From Polyangium sp. y55x31 (GTDB taxonomy: Bacteria; Myxococcota_A; Polyangia; Polyangiales; Polyangiaceae), in assembly GCF_029946505.1 (NCBI RefSeq), contig NZ_JARZHG010000015.1:62001-126000 (forward strand): a DNA stretch of 64,000 nt. The letters are read 5' to 3'. Shown here piece by piece: positions 20,025 through 29,282 of the stretch (within the stretch, counting starts at the first letter, position 1; each line of letters starts with the position of its first letter). The notes under the pieces were generated by a model that was not told where the DNA came from, made no database searches, and was given only the letters and a program-made list of their open reading frames with translations. Made by a program: the position numbers and the translations under genes.

Positions 20025-21409
20025 TACCCTTCATCCTCGGCCTCCGCCTTGTCGCCGCGCAGCCCGAGCGCTTTGCATTTCTTGTAAAGGTGGCTCCGCT
20101 CGAGGCCGAGCCCGCGCGCCGTCGACGCCATCGCCCCGCCGTGATGTGCGAGCGCCTCCTCCAAAATCCGCCGCTCCGCCTCCTCGGCGAGCACCCGGAA
20201 CGGCGTGCCCGGTCGAAACAGGCCCGTCGGCGTCCCGGCCGACGCTCCGCCCAGACAAACCCGCACGTCCTCCGCGTCGATCTGCGCGTCCGGCGTCAAA
20301 ATCACGAGCCGCTCGATCAGATTCCGGAGCTCGCGCACGTTGCCGGGAAAGCCATACCCCGTGAGCACCTCGATCGCGCCCTCGGTCAGGACCATGCCGG
20401 GCCGATCGTTCGCGGCCATCGCGAGGCCCAAAAAATGCCGCGCGAGGAGCGGAACGTCCTCGCGGCGCGCGCGGAGCGGCGGCAGCGCGAGCGGCACGAC
20501 GTTGAGCCGATCGTAGAGGTCGGCGCGGAACTCGCCCTTCTGGCAGGCGGCTTCGAGGTCGCGGTTCGTCGCGGCCACGACGCGCACGTCGACCTTGATC
20601 GTCTCGTGCCCGCCGACGCGCTCGATCTCGCGCTCCTGCAGCACGCGCAAGAGCTTCGCCTGCATCGGCATCGGCATGTCGCCGACCTCGTCGAGGAAGA
20701 GCGTGCCGCCGCTCGCACGCTCGAACTTTCCGCGCCGTTGCTTCGTCGCGCCCGTGAACGCGCCGGCCTCGTGGCCGAACATCTCGCTCTCGATGAGCTC
20801 ACTCGGGACCGCGGCGCAGTTCATCTTTTCGAGCGGCCCCTTCGTGCGCTTGCCGGCGAGGTGGATGGCGCGCGCCACGAGCTCCTTGCCCGTCCCGCGC
20901 TCGCCGGTCACGAGCACCGTCGCGCTCGCCTTCGCGGCCCGCGCGATCTGCTCGCGCAGCGCGACCATCGATCGGCTCTCGCCGATGAGCTCCCCGAGCT
21001 GCCCGGCCTGCGCCCGCAGCACCTTCGCTTCGGCCTCGGCCCGCACGAGGCGGAGCGTGTTGTCGAGCACGAGCAGGAGCCGATCGGTCGAGAGCGGCTT
21101 CTCCAGGAAATCGAGCGCGCCGAGGCGCGTGGCGCGGACGGCGGCGTCGATCGAGGCGTGGCCGCTCATCATCACGATGGGCAGGTCCGAGCCCCCGGTG
21201 CGGACCTTTTCGAGCAGCGACACGCCGTCGCCGTCGGGGAGCGCGACGTCGAAGAGCGCGATGTCGTAGCTCTTCTTGGCGAGCTTCTCCTCGGCGATCC
21301 GGACGCCGCCGGCGACGTCGACGGTATAACCTTCGAGGGAGAGGGCCTTCTGGAGCGTGGTGAGGATGGAGGGCTCGTCGTCGACGACGAGCACATGGCC
21401 GCGCGGCAT
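20024..21409 (-). CDS. Sigma-54-dependent response regulator (NtrC family)
   Basis: A 461-residue regulator. The receiver domain (~5-120) has the acidic pocket VVDDE, phospho-acceptor DVALPDGDG (Asp near 54), the Ser/Thr switch MMSGH, and the conserved Lys in EKPL. The AAA+ sigma-54 activation domain (~140-370) has Walker [15 protein letters not shown] (the sigma-54 contact loop, intact), Walker B LDEVGDM, and arginine-finger segment [15 protein letters not shown]. A Fis-type HTH is at ~415-455 ([21 protein letters not shown]). It should activate promoters with -24/-12 elements after phosphorylation. No histidine kinase is adjacent in this window, so it is an orphan as seen here; kinases are often unlinked in myxobacteria. 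Confidence 0.95.
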   Translation of the reverse strand: MPRGHVLVVDDEPSILTTLQKALSLEGYTVDVAGGVRIAEEKLAKKSYDIALFDVALPDGDGVSLLEKVRTGGSDLPIVMMSGHASIDAAVRATRLGALDFLEKPLSTDRLLLVLDNTLRLVRAEAEAKVLRAQAGQLGELIGESRSMVALREQIARAAKASATVLVTGERGTGKELVARAIHLAGKRTKGPLEKMNCAAVPSELIESEMFGHEAGAFTGATKQRRGKFERASGGTLFLDEVGDMPMPMQAKLLRVLQEREIERVGGHETIKVDVRVVAATNRDLEAACQKGEFRADLYDRLNVVPLALPPLRARREDVPLLARHFLGLAMAANDRPGMVLTEGAIEVLTGYGFPGNVRELRNLIERLVILTPDAQIDAEDVRVCLGGASAGTPTGLFRPGTPFRVLAEEAERRILEEALAHHGGAMASTARGLGLERSHLYKKCKALGLRGDKAEAEDEG

Positions 21410-21474
21410 CGGCAGACCCTAGCACCCGTCCGCCGGGCAGGGGACGGGCCCATGCCGAACGCCCCCGCAACGGC

Positions 21475-21612
21475 ACCGGTTCGAACGCGAGCTGTAACGG
21501 AGCCCCGCGAAGTGGAAGCGAGCGAGCGGGGGGTGGGGGGCAGAGGAAGGCCCGACGATTCTCCGCGCAGCCGAGAATCGGCTCAGGGCCGACCGGAGCC
21601 CCCCACGTTGGG
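21475..21612 (-). repeat. Dispersed intergenic repeat, copy B
   Basis: Reverse-oriented partner of 1489-1630. Read on the minus strand it begins CCCAACGTGGGGGGCTCCGG and shares the CGGGCCTTCCTCTGCCCCCC block, with a different central hairpin (GCCGATTCTCGGC). The first element is duplicated just beyond: CCCACGTTGGG at 21602-21612 and again from 21621. It fills most of the 21410-21673 gap between two divergent genes, in which no gene is supported. Confidence 0.75.
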
Positions 21613-21673
21613 AAAAGCCCCCCACGTTGGGGATGTACGAACGTGGTTCGCTTCGTGGTACGTTCGAGATCCC

Positions 21674-23200
21674 ATGCCTGCCGAGATCCTTCCGACCGCA
21701 GAAGGCGATCTCGGGCGAACGCCCTTCGCACACCTGCTCGTCTACGTGCTGGACAAGCAGCTCACGGGCGCGCTTTTTCTGCGCGAGGCGTCGGGCGTCG
21801 AGCACGCGATCCGGCTCGAAGCGGGCGCGCCAGTAAAAGTTCGTCCGGGCGACGGGCACGTGATGCTCGGCGAGATGCTCGTCGAGGCCGGCGCGATCGA
21901 CGAGGCCACGCTGCAAGGCGCGCTCTCGATGCACGGGCTGCTCGGCGACGCGCTCCTGCTCGCGGGGTGCGTCGAACGCGACCTGCTCGAGCAGACGGCG
22001 GCGCGTCAGTTCACGCTGCGGATGACGCGGCTCTTCGGCCTCGGCGCCGACACGACGTACAGCTACTTCGATGGCCGCACGGACCTCGTCGACGATGCGG
22101 CCCCGACCTCGACGATGCACCCGCTCGCGGTCCTCTGGGCCGGCGTGCGCGCGCACGCGGCGGCCTCGTCGATGATGGCCGAGACGATCGAGCGCCTGCG
22201 CGACGTCACGATCCGCATCCACGCCGCAGCGGCGATCGAGAGGTTCGCGCCGACGCCCGACGAGCGCGAGATCCTCGATCGGATCCGCACGAGCGAGCTC
22301 TCGCTCGCGCAGCTCTTCGCCGCGGGCTTCGCGCCGGAAGAGACGCTTTGCTGGATGGTCTACGCGCTCGTGATCACGCGCTCGCTCGACCTCGGCATCG
22401 GCACGACGCCGCTCTGCGCGGAGATCCCGCCCGAGCCGCAGCCGGCCACGACGCGCCCCGTGACGCTCGCGCGGATCCGCCTGCGCGCGGCCTCGCATCG
22501 CGTGGGCGCGGCGGCGCCCGATCTCGCGGGCGACGGGGAGCGCTCGCGCGTGCAGCCTCGTCCGCGCAAGCGTGGTCGTCCGAGCGCGTTCACGCTCGCC
22601 GCGCGCCGCATCGGCACGCCTCCGCCGATGGAGGCCGTGGCCGTGACCGAGCCGCCGCCGTCCGCGGTCGTCGAGACGGACCCTTCGCCGCCGGCCGTCC
22701 CGAAGCCCGCGGCGGCCGAGCCTCCGACCACCGAAGCGCCCTCCTCGGAGAGCGACAAAGCGCCCACCGTGCCCATGCCACCCGAGGGCCAACCGGACGC
22801 CGCGCGCCCGGCGCACGCGCTCTACTGCCTCGCGACGTCGCGCATCGCGGAGCGTGATCTCGCGGGCGCGCTCGCGGCGTGCCAGCTCGCGCGCGAGGTC
22901 GATCCGACGCAGCCCGACTATGCTGCGCTCGCCGTGTGGATCCGCTCGCTGCTCGGCGGCGCGGATCTTCGCGCCCGCGTGGCCGAGCTCGACGCGCTGC
23001 TCGAAGCACGCGAGGACCACGCGCAGGCCTTGTTCTACCGGGGATATCTGCGCCGCCGGATCGGTGACGAGCAGGGCGCGGTGCAGGATCTCCGCCGCGT
23101 GCTCGACCTCGATCCGGACCACCAGGACGCCGCGCGGGAGCTGCACCGCATCGCCATGGGCAAACCGGCGAAGCGACCGAGCGGGTTGTTCCGGAGCTAG
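21674..23200 (+). CDS. DUF4388 (PATAN-type) plus TPR protein
   Basis: A 508-residue cytoplasmic protein. The N-terminal ~100 residues match the DUF4388/PATAN pattern (EGDLGRTPFAHLLVYVLDKQLTGAL, then LEAGAPVKVRPG), a module common in myxobacterial signalling proteins, followed by a helical region to ~250 (LAQLFAAGFAPEETLCWMVYAL). A disordered Pro/Ala/Glu linker (~300-375) leads to TPR-like helices (~380-500; ALYCLATSRIAERDLAGALAA and FYRGYLRRRIGDEQGAVQDL). It is likely an adaptor in a regulatory or motility pathway; the partner is unknown. It is divergent from the sigma-54 regulator, with repeat copy B between. Confidence 0.75.
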   Translation: MPAEILPTAEGDLGRTPFAHLLVYVLDKQLTGALFLREASGVEHAIRLEAGAPVKVRPGDGHVMLGEMLVEAGAIDEATLQGALSMHGLLGDALLLAGCVERDLLEQTAARQFTLRMTRLFGLGADTTYSYFDGRTDLVDDAAPTSTMHPLAVLWAGVRAHAAASSMMAETIERLRDVTIRIHAAAAIERFAPTPDEREILDRIRTSELSLAQLFAAGFAPEETLCWMVYALVITRSLDLGIGTTPLCAEIPPEPQPATTRPVTLARIRLRAASHRVGAAAPDLAGDGERSRVQPRPRKRGRPSAFTLAARRIGTPPPMEAVAVTEPPPSAVVETDPSPPAVPKPAAAEPPTTEAPSSESDKAPTVPMPPEGQPDAARPAHALYCLATSRIAERDLAGALAACQLAREVDPTQPDYAALAVWIRSLLGGADLRARVAELDALLEAREDHAQALFYRGYLRRRIGDEQGAVQDLRRVLDLDPDHQDAARELHRIAMGKPAKRPSGLFRS

Positions 23201-23208
23201 CGGGAGGC

Positions 23209-23248
23209 GCGGCGATCGTTGGTCCTCCAAGGAGGTAACGATCGCCGC
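23209..23248. terminator. Bidirectional hairpin between convergent genes
   Basis: GCGGCGATCGTT (23209-23220) pairs perfectly with AACGATCGCCGC (23237-23248), and the interior also pairs CCTCC/GGAGG around an AA loop. It sits between the stop at 23200 and the convergent stop at 23257, as expected for a shared terminator. Confidence 0.7.
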
Positions 23249-23256
23249 GGGGTTCG

Positions 23257-25155
23257 TCAGGGCGCGAGACGGACGCTGTAGAGGTCGGCGCCGCCGCTGC
23301 TCGTGACCGTGCCGACCTGATCGCCGAACGCGATCTCCTGCTGGAAGCTGCCGCCCACGATGACGTTGCCTTTCCCGTCGACGGCGGCGGCCCAGGCGGC
23401 CTGCGTGCCGTTGACGCCAAACGTCTTGTTCCAGAGCAAAGACCCGTTCCCCGCGGAGAACTTCACGACGAATACATCGTTTCCATTGCCCGCCGTGAGC
23501 GTACCGCCGCCGAAATCGACCGTGCCGTCGAAATGCCCGGTCACGACCACGTTCCCCGCGCCGTCCGCGGCGATCCCCGCGCCGCGCGAGGTCCCGGTGA
23601 TTCCGAAGCGCTTGCTGTTCACGTGGTTTCCGTTCGCCGCGGCGAGCTCGGCCACGTACACATCGGCCGCCCCCGCGGCCGTCATCGCGCCGCCGCCGAA
23701 ATCGAGCGCGCCGGAGAAGCGGCCCGTGAGCAGGACGTTGCCGTTCGGCGCGGCGGCGATGTTTCCGTGGAATTGATCCGGGGCCGAACCGAAGATCTTG
23801 CTCCACACGTGATCGCCGTTCCCCGTCGCGTACATGCCGACGATGATGTCGCGGCCGCCGGCTCCACCCATGTTGCCGCCGCCGAGATTCGCGCCGCTCT
23901 CCGTCTCGCCCACGATCGCGACGTTGCCGTTCTTCGTGACCGCGAGGCGCCGCCCTCGTTGGTTGTTGTTGTAGTTGAAGACGCGGCTCCAGCGATGATT
24001 CCCTGCGGAATCGTAGCTCGCCAGGAACACGTCTTCCATGTTGGGGTCGAGATTGCCGCCCCCGAGGTTCACGGCGTCGCTCGTGAGCCACCCCGTCAGG
24101 TACAGATTCCCCGCCGCGTCGGTGTCCACGTCCTGCGCCGATTGCACGTTCGTCCCGCCGAGCTTCTTGCTCCAGACGTGCGCGCCCCCGGAGTCGAACG
24201 TGGCCATGAAGATATCGCCGACCTGGCTCTGCAGGCCGCCGCCGCCGAAATCGACCGTCCCGTTGAACTCGCCGACGATCGTGATATTGCCCCCGCTGCC
24301 GACGGCCACGCCGCGCGCGACGATGTAACTGTCGCTGCCGAACGACTTCTCCCACGCGAGCTTGCCGTCCGCGCCGATCTTCGCGACGTACGCGCGTCCC
24401 CCGCCGATGCCGAAGAGATCGGCGTTCAGGCTCGCGTCGATGATCCCCGCGACCACGTATCCGCCGTCGGGCGTGACCGCCACGTCGTAGATCCCGTCGT
24501 CCATCGGGTCCATGGTGTTCTGGGGAGACGTGACCGAACCGATTGGCGTGCCCGTACACGCGACGGCCGTACCATCGCAATCCTCGTCGGCCTCCGTCGT
24601 GCAATCGTCGAATCCAGGCTGGTTCGTCTGCGTGCACGATTCGATCGTTTTTCCATCCGCGCTGCACGTGCCCATACCCGCCGCGCAGATGCCTTCCAGA
24701 CCCGTGTCGCACGGGGCCGGCTGGCCCGGCTCGCAGAGGCAGACCGCCACCTCATTGGCCTCACCATTGCAGTCCTCGTCTCCAGGCTGGGTGCAATCTT
24801 CGGCCGCGGGAAGGACTTGCCCCTCGCAGGAGCTCCACTCCATGCCGTTGTCCCCGCAAATCTCCATGCCGGCCTTGCAGGTGCCGACGTTCTTCGTGCC
24901 GTCGGGCCCCGAATAACACTCCCTCGTCTCGCCCGGCGTACATGCCTCGCTGCCGCCCGTGCCGCCCATGCCCCCGTTGCCCCCCGTGTTGCCCATCCCC
25001 CCGGAGCCCGCCGTCCCCCCCGAGCCGGCCGTGCCGCCTGTCGTGACGGGGATCGATCCATTCGTATCGAGCCCGCACGCGAGCGGCGTCGCGGAGAGTC
25101 CGAGCACGGCGAGCAGACCTAGAGAGCGACGAATCCGACGATCCGCGTGGGGCAT
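23257..25155 (-). CDS. Beta-propeller (SBBP-type repeat) lipoprotein
   Basis: A 632-residue protein. Start at 25155 is preferred because the ribosome site AGGAG lies seven bases before it; an ATG two codons upstream sits too close. The signal peptide ends ATPLACGLD (lipobox). Residues ~30-70 are Gly/Thr-rich low complexity, ~70-200 are Cys-rich MopE-like segments (CTQPGDEDCNGEAN, CTTEADEDCDGTAV), and ~215-630 contain about seven ~58-residue blades with the recurring motif FxGxxDFGGG and DGxGNVxVxGxF (for example GEFNGTVDFGGG, GHFDGTVDFGGG). SBBP blades form extracellular propellers that bind ligands or act in adhesion. Convergent with the DUF4388 gene. Confidence 0.82.
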   Translation of the reverse strand: MPHADRRIRRSLGLLAVLGLSATPLACGLDTNGSIPVTTGGTAGSGGTAGSGGMGNTGGNGGMGGTGGSEACTPGETRECYSGPDGTKNVGTCKAGMEICGDNGMEWSSCEGQVLPAAEDCTQPGDEDCNGEANEVAVCLCEPGQPAPCDTGLEGICAAGMGTCSADGKTIESCTQTNQPGFDDCTTEADEDCDGTAVACTGTPIGSVTSPQNTMDPMDDGIYDVAVTPDGGYVVAGIIDASLNADLFGIGGGRAYVAKIGADGKLAWEKSFGSDSYIVARGVAVGSGGNITIVGEFNGTVDFGGGGLQSQVGDIFMATFDSGGAHVWSKKLGGTNVQSAQDVDTDAAGNLYLTGWLTSDAVNLGGGNLDPNMEDVFLASYDSAGNHRWSRVFNYNNNQRGRRLAVTKNGNVAIVGETESGANLGGGNMGGAGGRDIIVGMYATGNGDHVWSKIFGSAPDQFHGNIAAAPNGNVLLTGRFSGALDFGGGAMTAAGAADVYVAELAAANGNHVNSKRFGITGTSRGAGIAADGAGNVVVTGHFDGTVDFGGGTLTAGNGNDVFVVKFSAGNGSLLWNKTFGVNGTQAAWAAAVDGKGNVIVGGSFQQEIAFGDQVGTVTSSGGADLYSVRLAP

Positions 25156-25251
25156 GACCATTCTCCTGTGCGAAAAGCAATACGCGCCGAGGACGCGCTG
25201 GGGGAGGAATCGACTTTACGGGAGCCCGGCGGCCGAATCAATGCCGCGCCC

Positions 25252-26574
25252 ATGCTCCGATGGGTTGACGCTGGCGCGCTCCGGCCTCATCGCCTCGGCG
25301 TGCCCCGCCTCTCCGCCCGCGTGCATCTGCCGTCCGGCCGCGCGGCGCGCCTCTCCGACGAGGCCGCTCGACGCGCCGGAGCACGCGCTCGCACGCCCGA
25401 TATGCGCCCCGGCGGCTGCATGGAAGCGCTCGCGATCCTCGAAGCCGAGGACGTCGCGAAGACCGACGCGGGCGCGCCGCTCGACGTGCGCGGTTTGTCC
25501 CTGCGTGACTTCCACGTGCTCCGCGCGCTGCTCGTCCACGCCGGCGCGCAAACCGAAGAGCCCGCCGAGCTGCCTTGCGAGAACTGCGGCGAAGCCTTCC
25601 GTGTGGTCCCGTCGCGCCTGCTCGAGATCGCTCCGTTCGTCGACGGCGAGCTCGACGACCCCGAGCTCGACGCGCCCTTCGATCACGAAGCCGCGCACGC
25701 GATCCCGGCGATCCGCGTGGGCACCGAGCTCGCCCGATCGATCCGCATCGCCGCGCGCACGGTCGAGGAGGCCCTCCCGCTCTTCCGTGCCGAGTCCACG
25801 CCGACCCGCATCACGCCCGCGCTCGTCGTCGCCATGGGCATCACCGCGCTCGGCCGCGAGCGCCGCGCCTCCGCGATCGCCAAGGCGCTCACCGAGGCCC
25901 CGCCCGAAGCCTACCAGGCCGTCGCCGATCTCCTCTACGAAGCGCACTACGCCGCGCGCCTCGTCGCCGTGCATCGCTGCGCCGCGTGCGGCGCGCGCAA
26001 CGACCTCGACGTCCCGTGGCAACGCGAGATCCCCTACGAGATCGGCGAACCTCGCAAGCCACGCCGCGCGTTCCCGGACCTCGATACGTTCGAGGCGATG
26101 GTCACGGAGGCCGCCGAGCGCATCTACCGCGCGCGCGGCGTTCGCAACATCGACCTCCTCGTCGACGACGGCGTGCCCGCCTGCGACGACGGCGGCGAGC
26201 CGCTGCTCGGCTGCTACACGCCCGGCGGCACGGACGCGACGCTCGGCATCCCACGGGCGCCCGAGATCCGCTTGTTTTACCGGACGTTCCAGACCGAGCA
26301 CCGACGCGATCGTTCGTTCGACGTGGCCGCCGAGATCGACGAGACGATCGACCACGAGATCACCCACCACCTGCATCACCTCGCCGGCGACGATCCGCTC
26401 GACGACGAGGAACACGCGGAGATCGAGAAGGAAGCGATCCGCAGGATCGGCAAGCGTGAAGCCGCGCGCCGCGCGAGCCGAGGCCTCGCGTCGGACGTCG
26501 CGGGGTTCGTGCGGACGACGTGGCCGCTCTTCGTGATCGCGTTCGTCGCCACGTATTTCACGTTCTGCCGCTGA
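25252..26574 (+). CDS. Zinc-ribbon / zincin metallopeptidase-like membrane protein
   Basis: A 440-residue protein with ATG 25252. Residues ~60-140 hold the segment LSLRDFHVLRALL and a CxxC pair (CENCGEAFRVVP), with a second CxxC (CAACGARNDL) near 243, consistent with a zinc ribbon. From ~280 the sequence follows the Zincin_1 minimal metallopeptidase pattern: LLGCYTPGG, IRLFYRTF, and IDHEITHHLHHLAGDDPLDD, where HEITH is an HExxH zinc motif with a downstream acidic ligand candidate. The C-terminal WPLFVIAFVATYFTFC is a membrane anchor, so the protease domain is probably cytoplasmic-facing and tethered. The substrate is unknown. Some N-terminal phrases also resemble phage baseplate proteins, but no phage genes are nearby. 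Confidence 0.62.
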   Translation: MLRWVDAGALRPHRLGVPRLSARVHLPSGRAARLSDEAARRAGARARTPDMRPGGCMEALAILEAEDVAKTDAGAPLDVRGLSLRDFHVLRALLVHAGAQTEEPAELPCENCGEAFRVVPSRLLEIAPFVDGELDDPELDAPFDHEAAHAIPAIRVGTELARSIRIAARTVEEALPLFRAESTPTRITPALVVAMGITALGRERRASAIAKALTEAPPEAYQAVADLLYEAHYAARLVAVHRCAACGARNDLDVPWQREIPYEIGEPRKPRRAFPDLDTFEAMVTEAAERIYRARGVRNIDLLVDDGVPACDDGGEPLLGCYTPGGTDATLGIPRAPEIRLFYRTFQTEHRRDRSFDVAAEIDETIDHEITHHLHHLAGDDPLDDEEHAEIEKEAIRRIGKREAARRASRGLASDVAGFVRTTWPLFVIAFVATYFTFCR

Positions 26575-26627
26575 AAGAAGGCGAGCCGGCTTGACCTCGG
26601 CCCCCGCCCGGCAAGAATGGCCTCGTC

Positions 26628-27656
26628 ATGCGCCCTGCCTCGATTTTGCGCGCGATCCTCGCCTCCTCGATCGCGCTCGTCGCCGCCACGGCCGCGAGCT
26701 CGTACGTGCTCGCCCAGGCGGCCGCGCCGAGCGACGGCGACGCGGTCGTCGCGAAGGTGGGAGTTCGAACGATCACGGTGCGCGAGGTCGAGCGCAAGCT
26801 CGCCGCGATGCCGCCGTTCCAGCTCCGCTACTTCGGCAAGACGCACGACGAGATCCGACGCAAGTTCGTCGAAGAGACCATCCTTAAGGAGACGCTCTAC
26901 GCCGAGGGCGCCGAGGCCGCGAAGATGCGCGAGCTGCCCGAGGTCGGAGAGCGCATTCGAAGCGTGCTGCGAAACGCGATCGTCGCGCAGATCCGCGCCG
27001 AGGTCGCCGCGCAAGGCGCCGTGACCGACGAGGAGGTGCGCGCCTACTACGACGCGAACCGCGACAAGTACCACGCGCCGCCGCGCGTCGCGATCTGGCG
27101 CATCCTCGTGGCGACACGCGAGCAGGCGCTCGACGTGATCCAGAAGGCGAAGGCCGATCTCTCGCCGAAGCGCTGGAACGAGCTCGCGCGTGATCTCTCG
27201 CTCGACAAGACGACGAACATGCGCGGCGGCAACCTCGGGCTCGTGGCGCCGGATGGAACGACGACGGACCCGAACGTGAAGGTCGACGTCGCGCTCGTCA
27301 AAGCCGTCGAAGGCGTCAAGGACAGCGAGCTCGTGCAAGAGCCCGTGGCCGAAGGTTCGTCCTGGGCCGTCATCTGGCGGCGCCAGAGCATCAAGGCGGT
27401 CGATCGCCCGATCGAGCTCGAAGCGCCCTCGATCAAGCAGATCCTGATGCACGAGCGCACGCAGAAGAAGATCCAGGAGCTCGTGGCCTCGCTGCGCAAG
27501 GAGCACCTCGGCGAGACGAACGCCGATCTTCTGGAGCTGCTCGGCGTGAGCGCGATGGGCGAGGTCGCGCCGGCCAAACGCCCCGGCACCTTGCCCTCGT
27601 CGCGGCGCCCCGCAGGACCGCCCGCGCCCTCGCAAACGCCCGTAGGCCCGCGCTGA
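26628..27656 (+). CDS. Parvulin-type peptidyl-prolyl isomerase (SurA/PpiC-like)
   Basis: A 342-residue exported protein: signal peptide MRPASILRAILASS through VLAQA, then an N-terminal chaperone helix bundle (VREVERKLAAMPPFQLRYF, FVEETILKETLYAEGA) and a rotamase-like domain (~145-270; WRILVATREQALDVIQKAKADLS, WNELARDLSLDKTTNMRGGNLG). The latter matches the parvulin pattern of A-x-x-x-S-x-D ... GGxLG. A Pro-rich C-terminal tail ends the chain. It probably assists folding of outer-membrane or secreted proteins in the periplasm. It starts 54 bp after the zincin gene and may share its transcript. Confidence 0.85.
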   Translation: MRPASILRAILASSIALVAATAASSYVLAQAAAPSDGDAVVAKVGVRTITVREVERKLAAMPPFQLRYFGKTHDEIRRKFVEETILKETLYAEGAEAAKMRELPEVGERIRSVLRNAIVAQIRAEVAAQGAVTDEEVRAYYDANRDKYHAPPRVAIWRILVATREQALDVIQKAKADLSPKRWNELARDLSLDKTTNMRGGNLGLVAPDGTTTDPNVKVDVALVKAVEGVKDSELVQEPVAEGSSWAVIWRRQSIKAVDRPIELEAPSIKQILMHERTQKKIQELVASLRKEHLGETNADLLELLGVSAMGEVAPAKRPGTLPSSRRPAGPPAPSQTPVGPR

Positions 27657-27667
27657 CGCGATCGCGC

Positions 27668-28483
27668 TCAGGCGAGCGCGATCGCCATGAGCAGCCCGAA
27701 CGCCGAGACGATCGCCGAGATCACCGCGACGACCGTGCCCGTGCGCCGCGCGCGCGCCGCCGCGTCCTCGGGCAAACCGTAGACGCCCTTGAGGAGCGCG
27801 TCCGAAGCCCGACCCGGCACGCGCATCGAGAGCGCGAGCACCTCGGCCGCCGCCTTCGCACCCCGCGATCCGAGCATCCAGATCGCGCCGAGCGGCCCCG
27901 TCATCAGATCCCAGCCGCAGGAGTACAGGCCAAACCGGAGCGCGCGCCTTCGTTGCGGACGCGCGCCTTGCTTGCGCGCGCCCGCGTCGAGCGCCGCGCC
28001 GTGGCTCGCGTGCGCCAGGACCATCCAGAGCGCGAGCGCCGGTACGCCGATGACGAACCACTCGATCGCCCGCACGCGCATCTCCGGATCCCCGATCACC
28101 TGAAGCGCGAGGTTCGGCAGCGCGAGCGCGGCGAGCGGCAGGAGCATCGCCACCATCGAGCCGACCGCGAGCATCTCGGCCAGGATCGCGAACCGCACGG
28201 CCGGCGGCAACGCGCCGTCCGGCAGCGCCGAGAAAAACGCGTCCGCGCCCTGCGTCGTCGCGAGCGCCGTCCCCCAGAGCCGCGACCACGACGTCCCTCC
28301 CGGACGCTCCCACGGCACGATGGCCATCACGCCCGAGGCCGTCTCGTCCGCGGGCGTGCACCCCGAGCAATCCGACTGGCCGCAGATCGTGCAGAGCACG
28401 GCCGCGGGCACCTCGAAAGCATCGGTGTCGGACGAGTCCGCTCTCGGACGGACTCGTTGCGCGCTCATCGGTGTCTTGGCCAT
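27668..28483 (-). CDS. Membrane protein with zinc-binding N-terminus (Yip1-like)
   Basis: A 271-residue protein. ATG 28483 has GGAGGTG upstream. The N-terminal ~50 residues are cytoplasmic with a cysteine cluster (CTICGQSDCSGC). Four or five hydrophobic segments follow (LAVGSMVAMLLPLAALALP, WFVIGVPALALWMVLA, LGLYSCGWDLMTGPLGAIWM-type, VVAVISAIVSAFGLLMA), similar in arrangement to Yip1-domain proteins. The function is unknown. It is the second gene of a minus-strand pair with the zinc-ribbon membrane protein at 28591-29214, both of which combine a zinc knuckle with helices, suggesting a joint role. Only the membrane topology is supported by sequence. Confidence 0.6.
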   Translation of the reverse strand: MAKTPMSAQRVRPRADSSDTDAFEVPAAVLCTICGQSDCSGCTPADETASGVMAIVPWERPGGTSWSRLWGTALATTQGADAFFSALPDGALPPAVRFAILAEMLAVGSMVAMLLPLAALALPNLALQVIGDPEMRVRAIEWFVIGVPALALWMVLAHASHGAALDAGARKQGARPQRRRALRFGLYSCGWDLMTGPLGAIWMLGSRGAKAAAEVLALSMRVPGRASDALLKGVYGLPEDAAARARRTGTVVAVISAIVSAFGLLMAIALA

Positions 28484-28590
28484 GGCGCACCTCCGACGGA
28501 CCCGCCCCGCGCCGCGCGAAGAAAAGCCGCCGCCCACAGAATACGCGAGCGCCCCGGCCGTGTCGACCCAAGGCGGCCGCAAAAAAGGCC

Positions 28591-29214
28591 TCAATGCAGC
28601 ATCTCGTCGCCCTTGCGCGCCTCCTTCGACGGCAGGTCGAAGGCGCGCCCGCCGAAGCGCGTCGCGACGCCGAGCGCGAGCAAGCCGAGCACGAACGTCA
28701 CGTGCAGACCGTACGCCCACTCGAAGCGAACGGGCCGGTTGCGCGTGCTCTCGGGGACCACGGTGACGCGCACGATCACGGTCATGATCACGATCGCCGC
28801 GAGGAATCCGACCGCGAGGCGCGCGCCGCGCATCGCGTGGATCGAGCGGCGCGAGAGCACGAGCGGGAGCATCACGATCCACGACACGAAAGGCGCCCAC
28901 ATCCACTGCAAGCGCGTCGCGAACTCGAACCCCGTGAGCACCTGGAGCTCCGGCGCGGTCTCGCGCACCCAGGGCAGAAAAAACGCGACGAGCCCGAGCG
29001 CCGCGATCCCGACGAGCGCGCCGCGTCCGCGCCCGGCGTACGCGAACGGCACGGTCTCCATCTCGGGCGGCACCGGCGCCTCGTCTTCGAGGGCTTCGCG
29101 CGAGGGCGGCAGCTTGCGGATGTCCTCCAGCGCGAGGCCACACTCGGGGCAGACGCGCGCCTCCGAGGGCTCGAACATCTCACGGCAAAAGGGGCACGCG
29201 ACGAGGGCGGGCAT
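28591..29214 (-). CDS. Zinc-ribbon membrane protein
   Basis: A 207-residue protein. The N-terminus has two CxxC pairs (CPFCREMF, CPECGLAL) forming a zinc ribbon, a ~25-residue acidic linker, and then four membrane helices (ALVGIAALGLVAFFLPWV, WMWAPFVSWIVMLPLVL, VGFLAAIVIMTVIVRVTVV, LHVTFVLGLLALGVATRF). No catalytic motif is visible. It lies upstream of the Yip1-like gene on the same strand (107 bp gap) and is divergent from phhB. The unit is probably a two-gene operon; the function is unknown. Confidence 0.62.
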   Translation of the reverse strand: MPALVACPFCREMFEPSEARVCPECGLALEDIRKLPPSREALEDEAPVPPEMETVPFAYAGRGRGALVGIAALGLVAFFLPWVRETAPELQVLTGFEFATRLQWMWAPFVSWIVMLPLVLSRRSIHAMRGARLAVGFLAAIVIMTVIVRVTVVPESTRNRPVRFEWAYGLHVTFVLGLLALGVATRFGGRAFDLPSKEARKGDEMLH

Positions 29215-29282
29215 GAGCGGGGAGGAGTTTAGCGCGCGCCGGGTTCCCAGCGCGCGCCATGCCGTCTACAAATGCCCCCACC

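Noticed and set aside
25252-26574. Phage baseplate gene
   Set aside because: The N-terminal phrases resemble baseplate proteins, but HEITH, a C-terminal anchor and the absence of any phage neighbours argue for a zincin-type membrane protein.
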